Positions 1 through 7,270 of a stretch of 7,701 bases of DNA are shown here, piece by piece. A program made the translations under genes and the position numbers. The notes beneath the pieces were generated by a model, which did no database searches, was not told the origin of the DNA, and was given only the letters and a program-made list of their open reading frames with translations. The first letter of the stretch is position 1, and each line of letters starts with the position of its first letter. The stretch is from Syntrophaceae bacterium (GTDB lineage: Bacteria > Desulfobacterota > Syntrophia > Syntrophales > Smithellaceae). The DNA is taken from NCBI GenBank assembly GCA_003506745.1, contig DNYQ01000241.1, positions 1 to 7,701 on the forward strand. Reading direction: 5' to 3'.

Positions 1-287
1 GAGTTGTTGTCGGCCATTGAATCGCCGTCTTCCCACCGGTAGGTGGTGATGGGGATGACTTTGCCGACGGGAAATTTTAACTTTTCGATCAATAAAAATA
101 TTTCATAGACGTCGTCTTCCAGGGCTGCCTCCACGAGGATCTGTCCCTGATGGCGCTGCCCGTCAAAGGAATAATACAGGACGTCAACCAGGGACAAGGA
201 ATCAATAACCGTAAGCGGTGCGGCACTGCCGTCAATGGCTTCGGCAAAACTCATGGCACTGTCGATGATGACTTCTTCATTGATCAT
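1..287 (-). CDS. M15-family metallopeptidase (VanY/D-Ala-D-Ala carboxypeptidase-like), N-terminal part, cut by window edge
   Basis: The first 95 residues are visible and the rest lies beyond position 1. Residues 31-50 (LSLVDVLYYSFDGQRHQGQI) and 71-95 (KFPVGKVIPI, then a W-x-D stretch and SMADNN) match the N-terminal part of M15-type peptidases. In that family a segment like 'SMxxNNTSxFNYR' leads into the zinc-binding His/Asp residues, which are not in the window. Such enzymes cut peptide stems of peptidoglycan, usually at D-Ala-D-Ala or related bonds. No signal peptide is visible; the N-terminus (MINEEVIID) is acidic, so export is not evident. The start is chosen because GGAGG (295-299) sits 7 nt upstream of ATG. 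The gene overlaps the end of the preceding gene by 11 nt, suggesting cotranscription and translational coupling. The family call is fairly firm, but catalytic competence cannot be judged. Confidence 0.72.
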   Translation of the reverse strand, partial: MINEEVIIDSAMSFAEAIDGSAAPLTVIDSLSLVDVLYYSFDGQRHQGQILVEAALEDDVYEIFLLIEKLKFPVGKVIPITTYRWEDGDSMADNN

Positions 288-2856
288 GGAAGCACCTCCA
301 TAGGTTGTCCATTGTTTCTTCATCCAGTGAGACTTCCCGGTAAATTTTCCGCAGCGCATCGCCGTCCAGGCGTTCATAGTCCTTAATCTGTGGTGTGATG
401 ACGACGCCGGCCATATCAATGGCGCCGGGGGAAATGAAAATTCTGTTTTCACCTTCGGCAAAATAGGCGTCGGGGCGGTGCTTCCGACGCAGAAATACGG
501 TGATGATCCAGGCGTCGTTCCGTTGGACGCAAAAAACATTCAACAGCGGTTCATCGCCAATACGCGATAGTTTTTGAAAGGCTTTCAATAAACGCTGAAA
601 ATGTGCTTTCAGTATTCCGGGATCTTTCGACCTTAAAATAACAATACTGCGATCCAAGCCTTTCTCCGGACGGGATAAAGACGATGCCCTTTTAACGGCT
701 GGTTGTTCTTCCAGTTCATTTAAGAAAGGAATCGCGTCGAGCGGGATCAGTTGAAAATGCAGATGATCAGGTGCAGAGGCGCCGCAAGCCGGACCGTTGT
801 AAAAAACGGTATAATCCGGCGACGCATCGGAAGCGATCTGCAAAAGGTTATCCAGAGACGATGTGATTTCCTGCGGTTTGTGGGCGAGGCTTGCTATGGT
901 GAAATGATGAGGGAAAATCGGCGCGGGATTGCACAGGATCCAATAATGATTTCGATACAGGATGCCGGACTGGCGGGCGGGGCGATGATCCGCGCAGAGA
1001 AAACAGGGCCGCTTTTTTATCGACTCCGGGTCCACTGCGGCGCCGCTGCTTATTGACCGGGCGGGGTTATATTGCAGGGTGACGGAATAAGTCCCGCAGG
1101 ACACCTTTTTTTGCCGAACAGCCTCGAGTTCCCGGCAGGCCGAGGCCAATGCGGGCCAGCTCTTCTTTTGCGATTCAAAGAAAGTTCGGCACAAAACGGA
1201 CAGGGTTGTGCTTCCGTTTCCGGGAAATTCAGCAAAAATACGATTCGGTGCACGCGACGCAGAGGAAACAGTCTGCCGGTCGGCTGTTTGAAAAGGCGCT
1301 GCAACTGCTTCATTTGTCATTCCGGGCAAGCGAAGCGCGACCGGGAATCCAGTATTTAAAAACTCTGGATTCCCGCCTGCGCGGGAATGACGATACACTT
1401 TTTGATTTTTATCGTTTATATTCTGAATGGATTTTTCTTTTTCGTTTATCTGCTGTCTGGCTTTTATTTCGATTGTCCGCAGTTTGTCTTTGTAGTCGTC
1501 ATTGCGATTTTGTTTTTCCACGGAAAGACCGGCGTCGGTGTTGTCCGTCCAGCGGCGGCAAAGATAAAGGCTTTCATAGATCCGTCCGATGCGGTATTCA
1601 CGGGACAGTCTCAACGCCACGGCATAGTCTTCACCGTAACTCACATTGGGGAAACCAATCCGGCGGAGAATGGTTGTGTCAAAAGCCCGCGGCGCGCCGA
1701 TGCCGCCCACGCGCAGCAGATTGTTATAGCCGTTGCGGTTGGTCCACTCGCGGTGATCAATGAGTCCCGGAGGAATGGCTTTCAGGCGTTCATTCACCAG
1801 GGTATAGGAACCCACCACCATCGCATAGGGCCCTTTGCGCAAAGCGTTTACCGTTTTTTGCAGGGTTTGCGGCGAGGCGTAAAGATCGTCGGAATCCAGC
1901 TGAACGGCGTAGCGGCCGCAGAAAGGCGAATCAATCGCTTCATTCCAGCAGCCGCCGATGCCGAGATCGTGCCGTCTTGGAATGAGATGATGAATATGGG
2001 GATATTTGACCGCATATTGCTTAAGAATTTCCGTTGTGCCGTCCGTGGAGTGATTATCCAACACCAGAATATTAAAGGGGAAATCCGTCTTTTGTCCCAG
2101 GGCGCTGGTCAGTGCGTCGGCAATTGTTTTTTTGCGGTTCAGCACGGGAATGACAATGCTGGCCTTCCAGAGCAGGTCTTCCGGGTTTTTGTCCGCAAGG
2201 CCGGTTGGCGCGGACAGGTGCGCGCCAATGCGTTTCAAGTGGCGGGTGGCAATCATTTCCATCTTTTTCTGCCGGACGACATTTTCCCGGGCGACATAGG
2301 CAAAAAGCGCGTCGGTTTTCCCGCCCGCCGTTTTTGCGTTTTTCCTCTTTTTTGCGGACACCGTGTATAAAAACTCCGGGATATGAATCAGGTGATAGTC
2401 GATGGAAATTTTCAGGCGCAAATCGTAAAAGGCTTCGTCGGGATCGAACGGCAGCGTCCCGTATTTTTGCAAGGCAAATTGGATGGCCGCCGTGGAGAGC
2501 ATAAAAAAAGGACCGAAGTTGAAAGTGTCGCTAAGCGAGCCCGGTTGATAATCGTTCAGGGGATGCCCTGTAAAATGGCCGTCCCTGTTATCGAAATAAT
2601 CCGAATAAATCATGCCGGCGCCGGTATCGCGGGCGACGGCCACCAGCCTTCGCAGGGCGCGAAGATCACACGAAACGTCTGTTGCCGCATCCATGACCAG
2701 AAGGTAATCGGATGATATTTTGTTGAAAAATAAAGAAGACCGCAGGACTTTCTTATGCGTCGTTTGCACGTCCGCAGGCCAGGCTGCAGCCGCCTGTTCT
2801 TCGTCCGCGGCCGCCCAGAGTAAAAAACGTCCCCATTGATAAACCGATGTATTCAT
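277..2856 (-). CDS. Fusion protein: family-2 glycosyltransferase + DUF4922-like (GalT/HIT-type) nucleotidyltransferase domain
   Basis: This 859-residue protein has four parts. Residues 1-230 look like a degenerate or partial GT-A-like half (MIYSDYFD at 82-89) and lack the usual N-terminal nucleotide-binding strand. Residues 231-467 are a complete GT2 catalytic domain: ASIVIPVLNR at 232-241, LDNHSTDGTTE at 266-276, and the DXD-type metal site DSDD at 321-324. Residues 468-555 are a linker that contains a translated palindromic repeat at 489-514. Residues 556-859 resemble DUF4922: QYNPAR at 595-600, RPCFLCA at 616-622, FYNGPACGASAPDHLHFQ at 685-702, and ISPGAIDMAGVVITP at 808-822. The CxxC (C618, C621) and HxHxQ (H698, H700, Q702) match the zinc and nucleophile motifs of GalT-type transferases. 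From memory, the two halves are separate neighbouring genes in Bacteroidetes. The start at 2856 is supported by an in-frame TGA shortly upstream and AGGG six nt before ATG. Sugar donor and acceptor are unknown. Confidence 0.8.
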   Translation of the reverse strand: MNTSVYQWGRFLLWAAADEEQAAAAWPADVQTTHKKVLRSSLFFNKISSDYLLVMDAATDVSCDLRALRRLVAVARDTGAGMIYSDYFDNRDGHFTGHPLNDYQPGSLSDTFNFGPFFMLSTAAIQFALQKYGTLPFDPDEAFYDLRLKISIDYHLIHIPEFLYTVSAKKRKNAKTAGGKTDALFAYVARENVVRQKKMEMIATRHLKRIGAHLSAPTGLADKNPEDLLWKASIVIPVLNRKKTIADALTSALGQKTDFPFNILVLDNHSTDGTTEILKQYAVKYPHIHHLIPRRHDLGIGGCWNEAIDSPFCGRYAVQLDSDDLYASPQTLQKTVNALRKGPYAMVVGSYTLVNERLKAIPPGLIDHREWTNRNGYNNLLRVGGIGAPRAFDTTILRRIGFPNVSYGEDYAVALRLSREYRIGRIYESLYLCRRWTDNTDAGLSVEKQNRNDDYKDKLRTIEIKARQQINEKEKSIQNINDKNQKVYRHSRAGGNPEFLNTGFPVALRLPGMTNEAVAAPFQTADRQTVSSASRAPNRIFAEFPGNGSTTLSVLCRTFFESQKKSWPALASACRELEAVRQKKVSCGTYSVTLQYNPARSISSGAAVDPESIKKRPCFLCADHRPARQSGILYRNHYWILCNPAPIFPHHFTIASLAHKPQEITSSLDNLLQIASDASPDYTVFYNGPACGASAPDHLHFQLIPLDAIPFLNELEEQPAVKRASSLSRPEKGLDRSIVILRSKDPGILKAHFQRLLKAFQKLSRIGDEPLLNVFCVQRNDAWIITVFLRRKHRPDAYFAEGENRIFISPGAIDMAGVVITPQIKDYERLDGDALRKIYREVSLDEETMDNLWRCFHDQ
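295..299 (-). promoter_or_regulatory. Ribosome binding site for the M15-type peptidase gene
   Basis: GGAGG on the minus strand lies 7 nt before the ATG at 287. It sits inside the coding sequence of the preceding gene and fixes the start of the overlapping downstream gene. Confidence 0.7.
1316..1391. repeat. 76 bp imperfect palindromic repeat (REP/dRS3-like) inserted in frame within the coding sequence
   Basis: The left arm (1316-1352) and right arm (1365-1391) are inverted copies. GTCATTCC at 1316-1323 pairs with GGAATGAC at 1384-1391, and GGGAATCCAG at 1343-1352 pairs with CTGGATTCCC at 1365-1374, around a 12 nt AT-rich centre. Each arm is itself a smaller hairpin; the right arm reads ATTCCC-N8-GGGAAT at 1369-1388. 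On the minus strand the repeat translates to RHSRAGGNP...LRLPGMT (residues 489-514 of the fusion protein), a peptide typically seen when short palindromic repeats are read through. No transposase is present, so this is a non-autonomous element. Confidence 0.85.
1392..1450 (-). other. AT-rich linker-coding segment, probable former intergenic DNA
   Basis: The bases just beside the palindromic repeat, on the glycosyltransferase side, are far richer in A and T than either flanking domain. They encode a Lys/Asn/Gln/Ile-rich, low-complexity stretch (QINEKEKSIQNINDKNQKVY, residues 469-488). This composition is usual for intergenic DNA and unlike the surrounding GC-balanced coding sequence. The reading as relic spacer is inference. 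Confidence 0.5.
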
Positions 2857-2930
2857 TCCACGCCCTAAAGCCGATCAACCACCTCGCAGCAAGCTTAAGG
2901 AGAATTAACGCTCGTCTTGCCAAAGCGGGA

Positions 2931-3464
2931 TTAAAAATCGGACATCATCATATTAAAAGCATTTTCCGCCGTGTCTTTTGCCAGCTTGGGCAAAGCCTGT
3001 CTCCTGGCGGGTTGCGGATCAACATTGTCCTGCAGTTTGTAATCGGTTGTCCCGACAACATTTTGTGAAGACCAGATGGTCTTGCCGCTTTCCTTTTCAC
3101 GGAAACTGGCCTCCAGAGTAATCGTCATTCTTTCTTCCGCGGCAAGAATATTGTTACGGTAGGAAAGCGCCGCCGTGGTGAGACTGATGACATTGCCGTT
3201 GATGACCGCGTCCGCCTGTTCGAGAGTGGGTACCGTTTTAAAGCGGTTGCTCTGGATGACCTGATCGATGAATGCCGTTCGCATATAATTTTCCACTTCC
3301 GCTTCCGCTGTTTTGTTGATGAAAGGCGCAACGTAAATATTGTTAATGCGCTTGTCAATGTGTTCCCCCTGCGGCGCGAACGCGTAACCGCAGCTAAGCA
3401 GCAACAGGCAGGACAGACCCACAAGCCGGATTTTAAGTGCGGAGGATCCCGTTCGTTTTTTCAT
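2931..3464 (-). CDS. lptE: LPS-assembly lipoprotein LptE
   Basis: LptE is the outer-membrane lipoprotein that plugs the LptD barrel and helps deliver lipopolysaccharide to the cell surface. The 177-residue protein starts with a basic stretch and a hydrophobic run ending in a lipobox (L22-L-S-C25), followed by GYAF, so the mature form begins at Cys25 and has about 153 residues. The mature part shows the LptE pattern: NNIYVAPFINKT, a helix with an 'F..Q.I..NRF..V' segment, 'ADAVINGNV', and 'ITLEASFREKESGKTIW'. The gene begins 12 bp after the leuS stop, with AAGGA overlapping that stop codon as a probable ribosome site, so it is probably translated from the leuS message. A leuS-lptE neighbourhood is common in proteobacteria, where holA often follows; here the fusion gene does. 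Confidence 0.85.
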   Translation of the reverse strand: MKKRTGSSALKIRLVGLSCLLLLSCGYAFAPQGEHIDKRINNIYVAPFINKTAEAEVENYMRTAFIDQVIQSNRFKTVPTLEQADAVINGNVISLTTAALSYRNNILAAEERMTITLEASFREKESGKTIWSSQNVVGTTDYKLQDNVDPQPARRQALPKLAKDTAENAFNMMMSDF

Positions 3465-3476
3465 GGAAACATTTCC

Positions 3477-6056
3477 TTATTGCGCGACAACGATGTTGAC
3501 AAGCTTTTTCGGCACGTAAATAACTTTCAGGATTTTTGCGCCCTTAAGCATCGCCGAGATTTTATCATCCGCCTGCGCATCAGCCTTGATTTTTTCCGCG
3601 TCCTCATCCACCGGCACCGTCATCCGGCTGCGGAGCTTGCCGTTGATCTGAACGACAATGGTCATTTCTTCTTCGCTGGCGACGGCCGGATCGAAGTCGG
3701 GCCAGGGCGCGTCGGCCACGGATGCGGCATGTCCCAGCATCTGCCAGAGTTCGGAGGTGATATGCGGCACGATCGGCGCCAGAAGCAATACCGCCATTTC
3801 CAGCGCTTCGCGGATAACGGACAGCGCGGTTGAATTGTCTTTTGCGGGGCGTTTGACGGCATAAAGCGCGTTGACCAGCTCCATGACCGCGCTGATGGCG
3901 GTGTTGAAGTGGAAACGGTCTTCGATGTCCGTCGTGACCTTGCGGATGGTCTGATGCGTCTTGCGTCTCAGGACCTTGAGATCGCCGTCCAGAGCGATGG
4001 GCCCCGATGCGGAGGAGACGGTTTTGATGTCCTCCAGATAATCGTCAAAGATGCGCCAGAGGCGACTGAGAAACCTGAAGGAACCGTCCACGCCCTGTTC
4101 GCTCCACTCCAGGTCTTTTTCCGGCGGCGCGGCAAACAGACAGAAGATGCGCGCCGTGTCCGCGCCATAGGTTTTGATCAGAAAATCGGGATCAATTACG
4201 TTTTTGAGTGACTTGGACATTTTTTCGGTTTTGCCGATGATGACGTCTTTGCCGCAGAGATAGCATTGCCCGTTCGCCGCCTGATCGGGGAAAAGATAGC
4301 CGTGTTCGGGGCATTTCATGGTTTCCTTGCAGACCATGCCCTGTGTCAGCAGATTGGTGAAAGGTTCATCGACGCCGATGACGCCGAAATCCCGCAGCAC
4401 TTTCGTGTAAAACCTTGAATAGAGCAGATGCAGAATAGCGTGCTCGATACCGCCGATGTATTGATCCACCGGCATCCAGTAATCGAGTTTGGCGCGGTCG
4501 AGTCCCGGTTTGGTGTCGCAATCCGGCGAGCAGTAACGGTCGAAGTACCAGGACGATTCCACAAACGTGTCCATTGTGTCGGTTTCCCGGGTGGCGGGGC
4601 CGCCGCATTTTGGGCAGACTGTGTTGACAAAGTCCGGAAGCGCCGCCAGAGGCGATCCGCCTTCGGGACTGAAGACGACATTTTCGGGCAGCACCACCGG
4701 CAGATCCTTTTCGTCAACCGGAACAATGCCGCACTTGCCGCAGGTCACCATGGGAATGGGCGCGCCCCAGTAGCGCTGGCGCGAGATGCCCCAGTCGCGC
4801 AGACGGTATTGAATCGTCCGCCGGCCTTTGCCCTGTGCTTCCAGAAAATCAGCGATGGCTTCCAGAACCTTGGTGTTTTCCATGCCGTTGAAATGGCCGG
4901 AGTTCACCAGAATTCCCTCATCCACATAGGCTTCGGTCATCGTGGCCGCATCCAGCGTTTTGTCTTTCGGTGAAATGACGACAATCAAGGGGAGATTGAA
5001 TTTTTTGGCAAACTCAAAGTCGCGCTGGTCGTGTGTGGGAACGGCCATGACGCAGCCGGTGCCGTAGTCGGCCAACACAAAGTTTGCGGCATAAATGGGC
5101 ATTTCCTTGCCGGTGAGCGGATTGAGGCAGTAGGAATCGAGGAACAGACCTTCTTTTTCATAGTATTCGGAGGTCCGCATGAGTTTGTCCTGCTTTTTGA
5201 CTTTTTCCACAAACTGCCGAACCTTGCCTTCGCAAGGCTTACCTTTGGCCAGTTGCATGACCAGCGGATGTTCCGCGGCCACCAGCATGAAGGTTGCGCC
5301 GAAAAGCGTGTCCTGCCGGGTGGTAAAAACCTTAATGGCGCCAACGCCTTCGGCCATGGGGAAATCTACCTCGCAGCCATAGCTTTTGCCGATCCAGTTT
5401 TTCTGCATCGTCATGACGCGTTCCGGCCAGCCGGGCAGCTTGTCACAGTATTCCAAAAGCTCTTCGGTGTAGGCGGTGATTTTGAAAAACCATTGATCGA
5501 GGACTTTTTCCGTCACCTCCGTGCCGCAGCGCCAGCACAGTCCCGCTTCAACCTGTTCGTTGGCCAGCACCGTATCGCACTTGACGCAGAAATTAACGCT
5601 GGACCGCTTCTTATAAGCCAAACCTTTTTCAACCATCCAGATAAAGAAAAGCTGTTCCCAGCGGTAGTACTTCGGTTCGCAGGTGGCGATTTCCCGATCC
5701 CAGTCATAGCTGAAGCCCATGCGCTTGAGCTGCTTCTTCATGTGGTCGATATTTTCATGCGTCCATTTGGTCGGATGAATTTTGTGTTCGATGGCGGCGT
5801 TTTCCGCGGGCATGCCGAAGGCGTCCCAGCCGATCGGATGCAAAACGTTGAATCCTTTCATGTGCTTGTAGCGCGCGACCACATCGCCGATCGTGTAGTT
5901 GCGGACATGGCCGATATGGATTTTGCCGGACGGGTAGGGAAACATCTCCAGTAGATAGTATTTTTTCGTTTGCGGGTCTTCGGTGACTTTAAAGGCTTTT
6001 TCTTCTTCCCACTTCTTTTGCCATTTTTCTTCAATGGCGATCGGTTCGTACTTCAT
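3477..6056 (-). CDS. leuS: Leucyl-tRNA synthetase (class Ia)
   Basis: The enzyme charges tRNA-Leu with leucine in the cytoplasm. At 859 residues it is full length for bacterial LeuRS. Visible motifs in order: HIGH at 47-50 ([18 protein letters not shown]); a zinc-type CxxC pair at 157/160 and 174/177; the CP1 editing domain with [11 protein letters not shown] from 245 and the catalytic HDQRD at 342-346 (D343 corresponds to the E. coli editing Asp); [13 protein letters not shown] at 421-433; further Cys pairs at 439/442, 481/484 and 598/601; KMSKS at 612-616; the anticodon-binding helices; and a C-terminal domain with [11 protein letters not shown]. The editing motif has Gln where TRPDT is more usual. 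Start ATG is preceded by GGGAG at 6069-6073 with a long 12 nt gap. The gene follows a 221 bp noncoding stretch and leads into lptE, so it probably heads its own transcript. Confidence 0.97.
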   Translation of the reverse strand: MKYEPIAIEEKWQKKWEEEKAFKVTEDPQTKKYYLLEMFPYPSGKIHIGHVRNYTIGDVVARYKHMKGFNVLHPIGWDAFGMPAENAAIEHKIHPTKWTHENIDHMKKQLKRMGFSYDWDREIATCEPKYYRWEQLFFIWMVEKGLAYKKRSSVNFCVKCDTVLANEQVEAGLCWRCGTEVTEKVLDQWFFKITAYTEELLEYCDKLPGWPERVMTMQKNWIGKSYGCEVDFPMAEGVGAIKVFTTRQDTLFGATFMLVAAEHPLVMQLAKGKPCEGKVRQFVEKVKKQDKLMRTSEYYEKEGLFLDSYCLNPLTGKEMPIYAANFVLADYGTGCVMAVPTHDQRDFEFAKKFNLPLIVVISPKDKTLDAATMTEAYVDEGILVNSGHFNGMENTKVLEAIADFLEAQGKGRRTIQYRLRDWGISRQRYWGAPIPMVTCGKCGIVPVDEKDLPVVLPENVVFSPEGGSPLAALPDFVNTVCPKCGGPATRETDTMDTFVESSWYFDRYCSPDCDTKPGLDRAKLDYWMPVDQYIGGIEHAILHLLYSRFYTKVLRDFGVIGVDEPFTNLLTQGMVCKETMKCPEHGYLFPDQAANGQCYLCGKDVIIGKTEKMSKSLKNVIDPDFLIKTYGADTARIFCLFAAPPEKDLEWSEQGVDGSFRFLSRLWRIFDDYLEDIKTVSSASGPIALDGDLKVLRRKTHQTIRKVTTDIEDRFHFNTAISAVMELVNALYAVKRPAKDNSTALSVIREALEMAVLLLAPIVPHITSELWQMLGHAASVADAPWPDFDPAVASEEEMTIVVQINGKLRSRMTVPVDEDAEKIKADAQADDKISAMLKGAKILKVIYVPKKLVNIVVAQ

Positions 6057-6068
6057 AAATAGGTTGTG

Positions 6069-6073
6069 CTCCC
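6069..6073 (-). promoter_or_regulatory. Probable leuS ribosome binding site with long spacing
   Basis: GGGAG on the minus strand lies 12 nt before the ATG of leuS. No better purine-rich site is nearer, so initiation may be modest, or the gap may be shortened by local structure. Confidence 0.4.
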
Positions 6074-6196
6074 AAAAGAGTTAAATAATCGGCGATTTGC
6101 TTAACATATTGGAGGGGTGAGTGCAATTCCTTTATAGAGGCGCGTGGTCACAGGGAATGGAGGTGTTTCAAATTTTACGGCTTATGTTCATTTTTT

Positions 6197-6225
6197 AATA
6201 TCTCAAACGGATATGATTTGGGCAA
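6197..6225 (-). promoter_or_regulatory. Candidate sigma-70-type promoter for leuS-lptE
   Basis: On the minus strand TTGCCC (6220-6225) and GATATT (6197-6202) are separated by 17 nt, each matching four of six consensus bases. It lies in the only sizeable noncoding gap and would give a leader of roughly 130 nt. No T-box specifier or antiterminator sequence and no Leu-rich leader peptide is visible in that leader. The match is weak and could be chance. Confidence 0.22.
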
Positions 6226-6273
6226 CAACCCGTCGAGGTGTGACCGGCAATTACCGTCGTGCTCCGCGCTTCA

Positions 6274-6296
6274 CGCCTCACATCGGCTTTGAGGCG
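6274..6296 (-). other. Hairpin spanning the stop codon of the AmgK-like kinase gene
   Basis: CGCCTCA and TGAGGCG form a perfect 7 bp stem around a 9 nt loop. The TGA stop of the kinase (6278-6280) lies in the downstream arm. No T-run follows on the minus strand, so it is not a canonical intrinsic terminator; it may stabilise the 3' end of the message or be fortuitous. Confidence 0.4.
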
Positions 6297-7270
6297 AGTT
6301 TGTTCATGCAGTTTGCGGCCAGTTCGTTTAAAACCGGCAGTGTTCCCGCATTGGAGGCGGCCGTCATCAGGTTCTTGATGCCGGTTGCCGTATGCCGGAG
6401 AAAATCCGGCTTGTTTTTCTTGAGGCCCAGAAATCCGTAAGCGCCCAGCGCCTGCATCAATCGTTGGGCGGCGCCCTCCCAGAAATAGTCGGTGAATTGA
6501 TCCAGACTATAATTGGGTTCCATGATCCGGTAATAAAAAGCGATGAGTTCGTTTTTTTCCGCGGGTGAAAAAGTCACGTAGGGATCGCAAATCAGCGAAC
6601 CCAGATCGTAAAAAAGATTGCCCGTCCTCATGCCCTGAAAATCGATGAAAACAGGCCGGTTATTCTTGATCATGAGGTTTTGAGACTGAAAATCCCGGTG
6701 GATCAGGCACGGTGATATTTTCCGCAGACGGTCGATCAGCGCATTCAATTCCGCCGTCCAGCCGCGCATCCATGAGCCGGAAAATGAAAGCCCGCAGACC
6801 GCCTCGACAAAATTTTCCTTAAAGTAGTTGTGTTCCCAGGCGTAAAGAGATTGATCGTAGCCTTCGGTCAGCTTCAGGGAAGGCGGCAAATCGGAAAGGG
6901 GGGTCTGATGCAGCCTGCGTATTTCGGAGAGGGCCGTTAAATAATAGTGCCGGCGTTTGCGCCAGGGAAGCGTTCGCAGTGAATACAAATCGATGTCTCC
7001 GAGATCTTCGAGCAGCAAAAAACGCTTTTTTGGGTCATAAGCGACAATCCGTGGCGTCGGCATGCCGATGTCGGTCATAAAGCGGTTGATTCCCGTCCAG
7101 TAGGCGTTTTCTTCCACTTCGGTTCCGTATTCCATAAAGATGAAGGTTGAACCGGAAGGCAGGCGCACACGGTAAAAATTGCGGTCTGATCCGCCTTTTT
7201 TGATCGGATCGCACTGAATATCCACCATGCTGAGATGATCGTTCAAAAATTTTCGGATGTCCTTGTTCAT
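6278..7270 (-). CDS. AmgK-like sugar kinase (aminoglycoside phosphotransferase / APH fold)
   Basis: The 330-residue protein has the protein-kinase-like APH fold. A glycine-rich nucleotide loop (GGSDRNFYRVR) lies at 26-36 and a hinge-like LLLEDLGDIDL at 85-95. The catalytic loop is HRDFQSQN at 191-198 (catalytic D193, metal-binding N198), and the DFG-like metal site is FIDFQG at 208-213, followed by YDLGSLICDPYV at 221-232. AmgK phosphorylates MurNAc and GlcNAc at C1 in Pseudomonas and acts with MurU in a wall-salvage route. Here the kinase starts inside the stop codon of a MurU-like nucleotidyltransferase (ATGA overlap), the same functional pairing. Family membership and activity type are well supported; the sugar substrate is inferred from the neighbour only. 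Start ATG is preceded by a short AGG. Confidence 0.8.
   Translation of the reverse strand: MNKDIRKFLNDHLSMVDIQCDPIKKGGSDRNFYRVRLPSGSTFIFMEYGTEVEENAYWTGINRFMTDIGMPTPRIVAYDPKKRFLLLEDLGDIDLYSLRTLPWRKRRHYYLTALSEIRRLHQTPLSDLPPSLKLTEGYDQSLYAWEHNYFKENFVEAVCGLSFSGSWMRGWTAELNALIDRLRKISPCLIHRDFQSQNLMIKNNRPVFIDFQGMRTGNLFYDLGSLICDPYVTFSPAEKNELIAFYYRIMEPNYSLDQFTDYFWEGAAQRLMQALGAYGFLGLKKNKPDFLRHTATGIKNLMTAASNAGTLPVLNELAANCMNKLASKPM

Noticed and set aside
1050..1320. A separate start for a stand-alone DUF4922 protein at the Met just after the repeat (residue 513)
   Set aside because: The bases before it are repeat sequence (CCCGGA) with no ribosome-site match, and the frame is open from the glycosyltransferase, so one fused product is the simpler call.
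1387..2370. Plus-strand open frame of 327 codons opposite the glycosyltransferase
   Set aside because: It is antisense to a well-supported domain, has no recognisable motifs, and reads like a shadow of the GC-rich codons on the other strand.
2857..2930. Terminator between lptE and the fusion gene
   Set aside because: No convincing GC stem followed by a T-run is present in the 74 bp, so readthrough is likely.
5031..5954. Plus-strand open frame of 307 codons opposite leuS
   Set aside because: It lies wholly within the antisense of an unambiguous leucyl-tRNA synthetase and shows no family signature.
6121..6198. Possible 25-residue plus-strand peptide starting GTG after GGAGGGG in the gap upstream of leuS
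   Set aside because: The ribosome-like site is attractive, but the peptide is very short, runs against all neighbours, and has no promoter or family support.
6057..6277. T-box riboswitch or leucine attenuator in the leuS leader
   Set aside because: No conserved T-box antiterminator sequence, no Leu-codon run and no terminator hairpin with T-run could be found.
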